DNA of 64,000 bases from Allacma fusca (lineage: Eukaryota > Arthropoda > Collembola > Symphypleona > Sminthuridae): the NCBI GenBank assembly GCA_947179485.1, contig OX359246.1:28148001-28212000 (forward strand), read 5' to 3'. The notes beneath the pieces were generated by a model. That model was given only the letters and a program-made list of their open reading frames with translations. It did no database searches and was not told where the DNA came from. Numbering within the stretch: position 1 is the first letter of the stretch; the number at the start of each line of letters is the position of its first letter. Positions 1-9,063 of this stretch are shown one piece after another. Both the position numbers and the translations under genes were made by a program.

Positions 1-1642
1 TAAGACTTTTCCTTGTTCATTTCGCAACTGGATAAAAGATTTACTCCAAACTGTAACTTCTACAGGTTCAATCTACTCCATAGAACACTAACTCTTTAAC
101 GTTTCTCAATTTCCGTCTACTCCGGCTTGTAATATCCTTCCTCTCTCCTTTGAATGTAAGATTTACTAAACATTGACGGAGAACACAAACACTAGTATTT
201 TTCTTACAAATCCTCAAACTGAGAGGACAACCTTTTTCTCTTGTGTGTGAGTTAGCGACTTGAACCATTTACAAGTTCTGCGTTAAAGTGCTTCGCCCTC
301 AAACAACGGCAATTAGTACTTTTTCATATTAGACGGCAATCTGCAATACCAGGGAAACCACAAGTTTACAAGGGAGAAAATTACAAGTCTACAAGGAAGA
401 AGACCAAAATCACTGGGACATTCTCACTTCAGTCTTCAAGTGACTCAATCACGGAAATTGCAAAGCAGCCTTTGAAAAGGATCACCATCACTCCTACATC
501 GTAAGAAGCCGCTTATTCCGGAAGAATTCTCAGTGACATGACCTGAACTTGTGTGCAAACTCACCCGAACATCCGATTCCCTGATTCCCGAAGATCAAGC
601 AAAAGTGTCGTACAAAAACCGTATCTATCCAGAAAAATCTAAAAGGATTTCTCACTGTAAGATCGTATCTTTTCATTTTTCATTTTTCATTCTTATTTCA
701 ATTTTGCTCGAGTTATTAGGGGCAAAATTCTCATTCTTCCTTTACTTCCCTATATACTTTCAGGGAAACAGAATTATTCTTCACCTCTAGTATATTAAAA
801 TATCGAATGAAAGTATATCATTAAAATGAATGTATAACATAAATATGTGTGTCTAAAAGTGCAAAACTAACATTGTGAATGTTTGTCGTATGGTTATGGG
901 ATTAGAATATTTGTTTGTATATGTCTTATGAATGTTTTGTCTCAACTCTCCCCATAAACTAGATTCCCTTATCTATAAGAATTTGGTATGGTAAAAGACG
1001 GGAAATAAGTGTCTTTAACGCTTCTATTTAATTTCCCTCTAAGGTATCTTAACACTCCCCATTATTTCTCCTTCAAAAAGTTGTAACTTTCCTATCCACC
1101 CAAAAACCTCTTAACGCTTTTTCTTGTATTATCCAAAATGTGTATTGGAGTATAACACTCCGGATGTAAACCATGTATTGAAGTCTCACTCCTCGTGAAA
1201 CCATTAAAACCCTCACCCAAAAATCCTGTGTAACATAAAAATTAATATTCTTAATATAACAATCTCGTATTAATCAACAATTAAGATATTAATCGCATGA
1301 AGCATATTAAGACTAGCAACGGGTTATAACGTTGCTGTATCAACATCATTTGAGGGGTAATTTTAAGTAGCTTCATAATACATGAACCATCAATAGAGCA
1401 AGAACAATACCGAGAACTCAGCCTCTGAAATATCTTTCTCGCAACCCTAATTTCATCTCGACATTTATGACTAAGGAAAACTTTATTTTCAAATTCAGTC
1501 AGAATTTTAAGAAATATCTACCTTCAGCTTAGCCATTTGTCTGCTAAGTCGCTCAATATCTTTTTCCAATTTTCCAACTTGATACTTTCAAAGGGAAAAT
1601 TGTCCTCGCAATTTTTATGACTGTTGTTAATATTCAAACAAC
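1..1642. other. non-coding, AT-rich stretch
   Basis: No convincing gene is seen on either strand; the short open frames here (for example 551-790 on plus) have no recognisable domain. The only structure noted is a 30-bp core near 168-197 that recurs near 5227-5256 with three differences. It may be internal sequence of the element that ends at 6660. Confidence 0.5.
166..212 (+). repeat. short direct repeat, copy 1 (partner at 5225-5270)
   Basis: The core ATTTACTAAACATTGACGG and the following AGAACACAAAC recur at 5225-5270 with three substitutions. The two copies bracket the six-ORF array and lie in the same orientation. They may be a shared control site of one element or the trace of a short duplication. 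Confidence 0.6.
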
Positions 1643-2055
1643 TCAGAATACTCCACAAAAATTTTTCCAGTTGAACTTTTTAGCATCAATCATCGAAGAA
1701 AATTTAAGGGATTTGGAATCGATGATTAGCTCAAATTCAAGTTTGAATTTATGGGATTTGCGTATATAATAACTCAGTTTCAATCTTGACACGTGAACTG
1801 TTAGGGTTTTAACTGTGTTACCAACAGTAATGTTCCCTGAGACTTTAACATAAAAATTATGAAAGGCAAGCAAAACTTTGCATTTTGGGACTGGAATTTC
1901 TGAATCAGTTTTGGAATCCCGATCCTCAGGAATGTATTTTCATCATAATTGTCTTCCTGAAAATAACATTTGAATAGCTCCCTGATAGGTTTTTCTTTTC
2001 CAAACAGAAATACAACAAACAGGAAGAAACAAATTTTTATTTCGAGTTTTTCCAC
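1643..2055 (-). pseudogene. small secreted protein, frameshifted; faint takeout/JHBP-like resemblance
   Basis: Reading from 2055 leftward, the frame opens with a hydrophobic signal-like start (MEKLEIKICFFLFVVFLFG) and continues through a GIP-containing segment. Near 1873 the plausible continuation moves to another frame, giving LLAFHNFYVKVSGNITVG and a beta-strand-like tail ending at 1643. One frameshift in the run around 1875 would join the two frames. The order (signal peptide, Cys, GIP motif, then a VKVSG strand and alternating hydrophobic strands) is loosely like the takeout/juvenile-hormone-binding family, but only by eye. It could also be an unrelated secreted protein, or a gene with a short intron there. 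No upstream exon or poly(A) signal was identified. Confidence 0.3.
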
Positions 2056-2676
2056 TCTAATAAGTCAGATTTCAGGAGACAAAGTCTAACAAAATTCGTT
2101 CTCGTTACGACCGTAAATTTCGGAATTTTGAGAGAGTCCCACTACATTATTTACATCCGTTTTGAAAACTCGATCCTCAGGGTGAGTGATCAATTCTATA
2201 AGTATCGGGAAAAATAGAGGAGTAGGAACTAGCAATTTCCCCTCTCTTTTTTGTAAAGTAATAGATGTTATTCCAAGAAATCATTGATAGCCAATAGTAA
2301 CGAAGTTCGAATCATTAACAGGCATCAATTTTGAGTTTATGATTCAGAAATAGAAGGCTTCATAACTTAACGTGACGTTGCAGTAATAGGCTAGAAAGTT
2401 TTTTTCTATCTTCACAACTCTACAAATATTATTTTACAGTATGGAATATACTGAAGTCATATCTCATTTTACGTAATCTGAATCATTGAAGCCAAGGTCA
2501 AGAGAATTAAGTCCTTCCGACTCCCATAATGCTTTCCGAAACTTATATCCCAATTTAGTTTCCAGAGTAAAACAATTTTCTAGCGTTTTTGAATTATAGT
2601 TCATTAGGGTTAAAAGCAAAGGAATTTCGGTATTCTCTTAACAATGTACGTAGTTTAAAGAGTTTTTCAATTTTCA
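2056..2676. promoter_or_regulatory. leader region upstream of the six-ORF array
   Basis: No ORF of note. A five-codon upstream ORF (ATG at 2643, stop TAA at 2655-2657) ends 19 bases before the first ATG of the array. It could affect scanning if the array is transcribed from here. No clear TATA box is seen at the expected spacing. Confidence 0.3.
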
Positions 2677-2973
2677 ATGTGGTCACCTGCTGATAATAAT
2701 TTAGCGGTTGAAGCAACACTTTGTTTACTCTCAAAAACAACACGAATTGTTCTTTCAACTGCAAACAAGCATTACATTACAATTAGTGAATACGACGCCC
2801 CAGACACACATATCTGTAAGTTAAACGTTATTAAGGATAATACTCTCCATCAGAAAGTATTTGACACTATTGGAGAATTATATCTCTTTATGTTAACGAC
2901 CCCTAACGTACACCTTGGTAATCAAATGGAACTAAATACCACTCATGCCCCAATAGTCCACTTCATGGGCTAG
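2677..2973 (+). CDS. array ORF A, 98-aa protein of unknown family
   Basis: First of six consecutive same-strand ORFs that encode related proteins. The C-terminal half carries the shared block: a beta-like strand (CKLNVIKDN), a hydrophobic LYLFMLT segment, then TPNVHLGNQM. It is the longest member, with extra residues at both ends, and the TPNV..G..M motif lies about 20 residues before the end. It has no signal peptide or membrane segment. The next ORF starts 37 bases downstream. I recognise no known domain. The relation among the six members is visible directly; function is unknown. Confidence 0.6.
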   Translation: MWSPADNNLAVEATLCLLSKTTRIVLSTANKHYITISEYDAPDTHICKLNVIKDNTLHQKVFDTIGELYLFMLTTPNVHLGNQMELNTTHAPIVHFMG

Positions 2974-3010
2974 CCCAATAAGTTGCCCTCAAAATTTCTC
3001 TTTCATCCGC

Positions 3011-3238
3011 ATGAATATCACCGCCGGACAAAAATATAGGTTAGACGGTGACCCCAATAATTACGTAAAATTCGACATCCGATACACAACTATTTTTCCC
3101 CTTCCAGACTATATTTTGACAGTCAAAAGAAATTCTCAAATTTTTCAGAAAACATTCCCCAACTGGGAAGAATTATTGATTTTTACACTACGAACTCCCA
3201 ATGTCAATCTAGGAAATAAAATGACTAGAGTCACATAA
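3011..3238 (+). CDS. array ORF B, 75-aa protein, paralogue of A and C-F
   Basis: It has the full family pattern: YILTVKRNSQIFQKTF, a spacer, LLIFTLRTPNVNLGNKM, then a five-residue tail. The start at 3011 is the only ATG that keeps the N-terminal part, and no purine-rich Shine-Dalgarno-like stretch precedes it. It lies between A (37-base gap) and C (23-base gap) with no room for separate promoters. The protein is small, soluble-looking and of mixed charge. Confidence 0.65.
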   Translation: MNITAGQKYRLDGDPNNYVKFDIRYTTIFPLPDYILTVKRNSQIFQKTFPNWEELLIFTLRTPNVNLGNKMTRVT

Positions 3239-3261
3239 GAACATTCTTTCATTATATTTCC

Positions 3262-3513
3262 ATGGCTTACCTAGAAAAACAGCCAGGCATTGTTACCAGT
3301 TTCGAAATCCCAGCATCAGATAACCCCATTTTCTGTACAGACTGCATAGAATTTGAACAAATTCTGAGAGCAGACGGTACCACTTTCCATCTATTAAGAG
3401 TTAGAAGAGGAGCACAAGTCTTCCACAAACAATTTACAACTCACCAAAAACTTATAAATTTTTTGTGTACAACCCCTAATGTTTCACGTGGTTTTAATAT
3501 GTCAGAAGTATAA
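3262..3513 (+). CDS. array ORF C, 83-aa protein, paralogue
   Basis: It begins with a good eukaryotic initiation context (ccATGG). The N-terminus contains PGIV followed by FEIP, a pattern shared with D and E. The C-terminal block is LLRVRRGAQVFHKQF, then LINFLCTTPNVSRGFNM. Its stop codon TAA (3511-3513) is followed at once by the ATG of ORF D. Cysteines near the middle (CTDC) are not shared by the other members. Confidence 0.7.
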   Translation: MAYLEKQPGIVTSFEIPASDNPIFCTDCIEFEQILRADGTTFHLLRVRRGAQVFHKQFTTHQKLINFLCTTPNVSRGFNMSEV

Positions 3514-3759
3514 ATGAGTAACTTTCGACCCGGAATTGCTTACGAGTTTGAAATTCCCCTCAACGAAATTACTATTTCCCCCAACTATCCCATTGCTACT
3601 TCTGAGCTTTTACAAAATATAAATAACTATGTGTACATTTTAAGAATACGAAAAGGGAGCGAGATTGGAGAAAATTATTTTAATTCTCACCAAGACTTAA
3701 TCAATTTTCTTTCAAACAGTCCCCATCTAAGTTTTTCCCCTCCAGCCAATGAGGAATAA
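3514..3759 (+). CDS. array ORF D, 81-aa protein, paralogue with degenerate motif
   Basis: It starts on the base after the stop of ORF C (TAAATG). The N-terminus has PGIA and FEIP like C. The block YILRIRKGSEI then LINFLSNSPHLS matches the family, but the otherwise conserved PNV..G..M is replaced by PHLSFSPP, so this member is the most diverged at the C-terminus. Its last 11 bases overlap the start of ORF E in another frame. Confidence 0.65.
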   Translation: MSNFRPGIAYEFEIPLNEITISPNYPIATSELLQNINNYVYILRIRKGSEIGENYFNSHQDLINFLSNSPHLSFSPPANEE

Positions 3760-3979
3760 TTTACCTGGCATACAGGAATATTTAAAAATTCCTCTGGAAA
3801 ATAGTGACTGTGCTGAGTATGAGTTAATTCGACTTTATGACGACTCCCTCATACACCGCCTCACTCTTACAGTAAATTCTAAGAAATTCGAAAAAGACTT
3901 TACTTCCATCACACTTCTCCTCAAATTTATCTATTCCCACCCTAACTTATTTAAAGGTTATTGGATGCTAGAAATATGA
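3749..3979 (+). CDS. array ORF E, 76-aa protein, paralogue
   Basis: The ATG at 3749 lies inside the end of ORF D (11-base overlap, +1 frame). The N-terminus carries PGIQ and LKIP, equivalent to PGI..FEIP in C and D. The C-terminal block is RLTLTVNSKKFEKDF, then LLKFIYSHPNLFKGYWM. The stop TGA at 3977-3979 shares bases with the ATG of ORF F (ATGA). Confidence 0.65.
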   Translation: MRNNLPGIQEYLKIPLENSDCAEYELIRLYDDSLIHRLTLTVNSKKFEKDFTSITLLLKFIYSHPNLFKGYWMLEI

Positions 3980-4212
3980 GAATTAACACTTTATTCTATT
4001 ATAAACACCCCTTAGTTTACCCCATCACCCGCAAATCAGATTACATAGCTTATGAAATTTATGGATCAGACCTTAACTGCGCAATACATATTTTAACTCT
4101 ACAATATCAGGAGAATAAATTTCAACGTCAGTTCCCTTCTTATAAAGCCCTTATGGAATTTGTAAGAATAACTCCAAATGTAACCACAGGTCAAGGAATG
4201 AACCCTGCATAA
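3976..4212 (+). CDS. array ORF F, 78-aa protein, last paralogue
   Basis: I start it at the ATG at 3976, which forms a four-base ATGA overlap with the stop of ORF E; an in-frame TTG at 3961 would add five residues. The family block is IHILTLQYQENKFQRQF, then LMEFVRITPNVTTGQGM, ending four residues later. It closes the array: the next 1.2 kb contains no similar ORF. A CTCF-like motif lies about 40 bases downstream. Confidence 0.65.
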   Translation: MRINTLFYYKHPLVYPITRKSDYIAYEIYGSDLNCAIHILTLQYQENKFQRQFPSYKALMEFVRITPNVTTGQGMNPA

Positions 4213-4249
4213 GTAAAATCTTATCCGTATTTTCATTTAAGGTTTATGC

Positions 4250-4263
4250 GCGCCATCTAGTGA
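4250..4263 (-). promoter_or_regulatory. CTCF-like binding motif
   Basis: The minus strand reads TCACTAGATGGCGC, which fits the animal CTCF core (CCASYAGRKGGCRS) at 13 of 14 positions. It lies just past the end of the six-ORF array. With one mismatch allowed, a chance match somewhere in a window this size is not rare, so the call is tentative. Confidence 0.25.
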
Positions 4264-5224
4264 TAAAATATAATACTCACTCAACTACTTGAATTTCTAG
4301 ATTTATATGCTTTCAATAATTTCCCCTTATTTTCTCTTTCAGTTTTTTTTTGTTTTTACATGATTTTTCGTTTATTACATCAATTTTTAAAGAACTTTTG
4401 CTCACAATTTATCTTCGCTTCAAGGATCAATCCATCTTCCACATGGTAGCGTAACTAAAGTAAAACACTACATAAGTCTAGGTTAAAATCACAAAGGTAA
4501 AATTACTTGGCAAAATAATATTAACAACTAGCTCTAACAAGAACCTGAAAACGCGGGAAAATCTTTTGCTTTGTTTTTTCTTGGATATATATTTAAGCAT
4601 AATCTATTAACGAGTCAGTAGCTTCCCACAACATCGTGAAGTAGTAATAAGTAGTATATGGTATATATTTTTAAGGAGTATCCAGTTATAATTACCTTTA
4701 AACTATAAGTATCTGACATCAAGGGTATATGTAGGGAACACACAAATACAAATACCATTTTTCTCACTAGAATATGAACAAAGGAACTATACACACCTAT
4801 AATTAGCGGATAAGGTATTTTAGGACTACACATAACATAATCGAGTTGGTTACTTCCATATATAACGTTGATTCTTTACAAGTATTTCATTCTTCAAAAC
4901 TCTTCTAATAATGACATAAAGGTATAATAACATCAAGTTTTAAATATATGGTCATAAGTAGAAATATGTCGTGCTACTGCTGAATTTAGGCTAATGTATT
5001 AACATTTCATACAGAATTTACCCTAATTTTTAGGACAATTTTATGTATTTTCTTCGAAGTTTTTAAGAACAGTGTTAAAGGTTTTTAAGTACTGTTTACC
5101 CGAACTGAGTGCATTTAGATCGTAGAGGTTTCAGTAACAGAGATTCTAGGAATCACCCGGTCTTCCTTCAGGTCAAACTATTAATAGTTATCGCCTGGTT
5201 TTGTATATAAAAATTGTTTCAAAA

Positions 5225-5270
5225 CATTTACTTAACATTGATGGAAAACACAAACTACTAATAATTCCTC
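5225..5270 (+). repeat. short direct repeat, copy 2 (partner at 166-212)
   Basis: Matches 166-212 with about 27 of 30 core bases identical, same orientation. It lies about 140 bases upstream of the ORF at 5411. Confidence 0.6.
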
Positions 5271-5410
5271 GTTTCATTTTTTGTATTATAATAATTATTG
5301 ACCCCAATACTGTCTGGAGTATTATACAGCAATTGATACCTTAAAACTGAATATAAACATATCATATGTAAAAAGTCACAAATTTTGAGTGTATAAATAG
5401 TGCAAGCAAC

Positions 5411-5830
5411 ATGAGTGCGCGTCCTTCGAGCAGTCACCAGTCTATCCCCAACCCTCCACCACAACCACCGAAGAATGTTCCAGACAAGATAGGAGACATC
5501 GGTCCTTCAGCAATTCAGCTCCTCCGGTTACAGCTAGATATTCAAAAGACCATTGAAAACATCACTCCATTTGAACAAACACTCCCATACCAAAACATTC
5601 TAATCAACAGATTACTAATAGACTGTGTAAAGTTTATTCTTTCAGCCAATGGTTTGATCAGAGCTCATTACACTGACAATTTTGAGATTTATGCCCAAAC
5701 TATGAATAATATTTTGCACCTGCTCGAGACAATCAATCCCGATTTCCCATATTGCGAGTGCCTTCCGTGGCAAGTAGCCAAATACCAGGTCACCCCACCC
5801 ACTCACCCACCAGCGCCCCCGCAGCTATAA
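5411..5830 (+). CDS. 139-aa proline-flanked protein, unknown; possible retroelement ORF
   Basis: The protein has a Ser/Pro-rich N-terminus (residues 1-25), a central region with several amphipathic helices (about 35-115), and a Pro-rich tail (about 125-137). The layout is loosely like a small structural or matrix protein, but no family is recognised. It overlaps the upstream end of the next open frame. Its position just before an LTR-like end suggests it belongs to a retroelement; it could also be the 5' part of an envelope-like gene now broken. Confidence 0.45.
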   Translation: MSARPSSSHQSIPNPPPQPPKNVPDKIGDIGPSAIQLLRLQLDIQKTIENITPFEQTLPYQNILINRLLIDCVKFILSANGLIRAHYTDNFEIYAQTMNNILHLLETINPDFPYCECLPWQVAKYQVTPPTHPPAPPQL

Positions 5831-5859
5831 GTCCGTTCCAGCGCCAAGCATACACGAAT

Positions 5860-6123
5860 ATGACCACAATATTTTTCACCCATCCCATTGTGCATCGACT
5901 ACTTAACTCAGAATCCACAATGTCAGTTCTGTACATTATATTCATAGTATTGCCCTATTCAGTAATTGGATTCTCAATCTTCTTTGTGATTTGCAAGTTT
6001 TGTGTCCACCCATATCTCCAGCGCCGACTGTTCCGTCAAACTCCAGTGTGGACACCTCCCGGTCATTTCACTACCGAACCGTCTCAGTATGATTTTTGTC
6101 CACCTCCAATAAGTGCAGTATAG
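5860..6123 (+). CDS. 87-aa single-pass membrane protein; env-like C-terminus next to the LTR
   Basis: The frame is open from 5752, but the first plausible ATG outside the preceding ORF is at 5860. After about 27 residues comes a strong membrane segment (SVLYIIFIVLPYSVIGFSIF), then a basic stretch and a Pro-rich cytoplasmic-like tail. A membrane anchor with a short tail ending 35 bases before a 3' LTR is where LTR elements with an env gene place the end of env. No surface domain, fusion peptide or furin site is visible. If it is an env remnant, the rest has been lost or recoded. Confidence 0.4.
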   Translation: MTTIFFTHPIVHRLLNSESTMSVLYIIFIVLPYSVIGFSIFFVICKFCVHPYLQRRLFRQTPVWTPPGHFTTEPSQYDFCPPPISAV

Positions 6124-6158
6124 GCTGGTTGAGGACAACCAGTAGCCAAGAAAAGCCA

Positions 6159-6660
6159 TGTTAAGGCTAAACTTACGTCATGACAAACAATCATATGAGA
6201 GCATCCAAGTACAGGTGTACCGAGAGTGGGCATGACTTCCGTCTTCAAGAGCGCCTATGAGAACTCTTTTAAACAGACGCTCATCTCAGCCCACCACTAA
6301 AAGATCAACAGGGATCTCTCAAGCTCCCCACAAACCTAGAACCTGTACTAAAGGTAGCCAAATTAAGAAGGTGAGATCTCCAAGAGGAGGAGAACTTGAA
6401 GCCCTATATAAACATCTTCCAACACGGAGAGCAGAGCTCGCCGATACGGAGTTCAACCTCTCACCACTCAACTCAATACTATCTTCTTTACAGCCCTCAC
6501 TCCCAGTGCTATTTTCTACAAAGTTCCAATCTCATAATTTCGAGATAAGTGCAAAATAAAGACTCTGAATATTTTACACTTCGAGACTCAAGTTGCCCCA
6601 TCATGTGCTAAGAGTCCATACAAACTTTACAACTACAAAGAGACACTTTTACTTTCAACA
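6159..6660 (+). mobile_element. LTR-like sequence (502 bp), probably a 3' or solo LTR
   Basis: It begins TGTTAAGG and ends TTTCAACA, so the ends form TGTT...AACA. It is preceded by a purine-rich stretch (AAGAAAAGCC) in the place of a polypurine tract. Inside, in the expected order, are a TATA-like box (TATATAAA, 6405-6412) and a poly(A) signal AATAAA (6555-6560). No partner LTR was found in the window. The 5' LTR and any gag-pol would have to lie left of position 1. No primer binding site follows at 6661, which argues against a 5' LTR. Confidence 0.5.
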
Positions 6661-7651
6661 TGAAAAGGAAGGAGAGATACAAGCCCGACCACCGCATGTG
6701 TTCCCCTTCGTGAAGTTCACTCTCTCTCAAAATAAGACCTTTTTACACAACTCACAAGTGTGCGGCCTATAACTTACATGAAGATACATTCGTCACCCCT
6801 GCTCATCGCTGCCTCTTCAGTTCCCCTTTTCCAACCCTCACGCGACTTGGCTGTGTGACTGCCCGGTATGTCTATGTAAAGTTATTATGTTGTGCCTGTA
6901 AATTAATGTACATTCTTTGTTTTACTTTTGTTTTCACTGTAGTTAAACCCATAGGTTTGAGGTCTTCCTCCTCACAATTCAATTCAATTTATGTTAGGTG
7001 ATTTGGGGAAGGTCTCCACTATGGATGACATTTGCATGTAACTAAACCACGAACTAGCAGTAAGAGTCAGTTAGGTTAAAGTGCTTGTTTTAACATTTTA
7101 ATATATGGAATATTTGCAGTATGCTATTCTAGAACATCCAGAATAATATTGTCTGCGGACATTAATAAACAGTTTTCATACCTACAATTTACACTATATT
7201 TCTGTAGTTTATCAGAGTACATTTGTCTAGATTAAGAAGGGAATCCTACCTCCCTCACAAAGGTAGAGACAGTTTAACACTCAGATTGGACCCTAGAATA
7301 AATATGAAGGTTTAAGTAATGGAATTCAATAAAGTAATGTCGTGTTAAAAGGATATGAACAGAATCATTTACAATTATTCTTTTCATCCATTTTATTTAT
7401 ATCATTCTTAGAATAACTCTCATTTACAAACCACTCATTTGTGTTCCTGGTTACGGATTCGACGGATGCCTCAACCTTGCCCGTGCTCATGTTTTCCCAA
7501 AATCCACTACACACTTTCTTTTATTTCTCCGTTTTCACAATATTCTTTCCACTTTAGATCCGTCTGGTTGGTTATTTCTTGAGGCGAGGTAACCAATTCA
7601 ACAATATAGTTATAATTGTAAGCGTCGAGTTGGTATTCTTACGAATTTCAG
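6661..7651. other. non-coding, AT-rich
   Basis: No gene, RNA or repeat recognised. It separates the LTR-like end from the orphan receptor exon. Confidence 0.5.
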
Positions 7652-8028
7652 AGCCTTTTAATTTTGTTGGATCTTCATTGGTATCCGGGGGTCTTTTTTT
7701 AAGCTACTGGAATCCGAAGATACAACGATATCAGACAGCCAAAGGTCAGCAGTATGCTAAGCTTCATGTGCGTACACACAGGTACTATGAAGGGAAAGGA
7801 AACAAAGCTCCCTCTAATCGTCAAATCGTAACTTTGTCATACACACTTCTTATATACGGATTAATTAGTTCTCTTGGTATGTTCGTGCTGGAGACGGCCA
7901 TATTCAATAGACGACTGCTTTACACTACACTGTTATATTTTTATTCATTCCAATGTTCACATCATTTAAATTGTAAACTGACAAACACCGTAATTTCTTT
8001 GAGAACAAGAAAAGCATCAAGTTTTTAA
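7652..8028 (+). pseudogene. orphan last exon of an ionotropic-receptor-like gene
   Basis: It is preceded by a good acceptor (ATTTCAG) and homologous to the last exon of the intact gene at 15965-16314 over most of its length: EPFNFVGS, LVSGGLFLSYWNPKIQ, GQQYAKLHVRTH and LLIYGLISSLGMFVLE are shared. That exon carries the final membrane segment of the receptor. The two upstream exons are absent, and the C-terminal tail after the membrane segment has diverged. The 1 kb downstream is also homologous to the spacer after the intact gene, so this is a segmental duplication copy that lost its 5' part. Confidence 0.8.
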
Positions 8029-9063
8029 AAGCTGTTGAGCATTAAATATTTATTCGTTTTGCACTTGTTGCAATTTTATAGTCGTTTATTGTGCAGCAAA
8101 AACTGTTGCATGACAATAAATTAAAAATTAAATCGATTTGAGTAAATTGAATGCAAACAAGACGGAACTTCCCCTATTGAATATTATTACAAGTACTTGT
8201 CCAATTCATTTTATCATGTTCGATGTGTGAACGTGTGAAGTATCTTATACATACATTAACGTACACATTTACAGAACTGCAAATCTTTAAAATCTGTAAT
8301 ACTTTTAAATCTTTGAATCAAAGTAAGAAAGGCGATGGAAGACTGGATACATCATAAATTGCAACTAAATATATTCATAACCGATTAGAAACCTTATGTA
8401 TGCAAATCGTAGTGTTACAATAGTATATTGTAAGTATCTACATTTCCAATACATACAGTGAAACAAAATCGTTGCTATATACTGTGATTTATATTTCGGA
8501 ATACATGCAACAGGGATTCCGAATTCCGGTGAACAGGTTCAACGTGGTAATAAGTACTAAAAGGAATAATTATTTTGGTAGCTCAAAGTTATTCCTTACA
8601 ATGAGAAACATTGCTATTACGCATGCAACATTGCACAATACTAATAATAATATTGGAAGGCTAAAGTTAACCACAGAGCCTAAATATAATCAACGAAGAG
8701 GAGCTTATTTAGCAAGAACACGTAATGTCAATAAGACCTGGAAACAATAAATTATTAATTCAACCTTTAAGTAAGAGAAAACTCACTACTGAGATTGTCA
8801 GTAGAGAGCGACTGGATTTCAGGTTAGAGAGGCCCAAAGAGACAGCAACAAGGTAACTCTACTCCGTAGCTATAACAAATAGTAATGGATATTAAAATCC
8901 TTCACAGTACGTAATCTCGAATTTATTAAAGAATGAATTGTTATAACATGTCGTTTTCCCAATTGCATCGAATGTTTACATTTTGAAAACAACACTACGT
9001 GTCAACCATATTCAGCTCGAAGTTTCATGGTGGCCAGAATCTTTGGTCACTGAGTAAATTATA
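8029..9063. repeat. duplicated spacer, copy of 16315-17410
   Basis: Blocks such as ATTAAATATTTATTC, TTAATCGATTTGA-like sequence and ATTTATTAAAGAATGAATTG recur in the same order after the intact receptor gene 1. It holds no gene. The match resumes at 11175 after the Helitron insertions. Confidence 0.7.

Larger units (their letters stand above)
4213..5410. other. 1.2-kb non-coding gap between the ORF array and the next ORFs
   Basis: AT-rich with no coding potential seen. It holds the CTCF-like motif at 4250-4263 and the second copy of the short direct repeat (5225-5270). A TATAAATAG at 5392-5400 is only 10 bases from the ATG at 5411, too close to be its TATA box unless translation starts downstream. 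Confidence 0.5.

Noticed and set aside
1-600. A 5' LTR matching 6159-6660
   Set aside because: No shared TATA, poly(A) or terminal sequence could be found by eye; only the short 166-212 motif recurs, and that outside the LTR.
2677-4212. Bacterial or phage contamination as the source of the operon-like array
   Set aside because: No Shine-Dalgarno sites, AT-rich base use like the rest of the contig, one start in a Kozak-like context, and eukaryotic genes on the same window.
2677-4212. The array as exons of one repeat-domain protein
   Set aside because: Each segment has its own stop codon, and the overlaps leave no room for introns with GT-AG ends.
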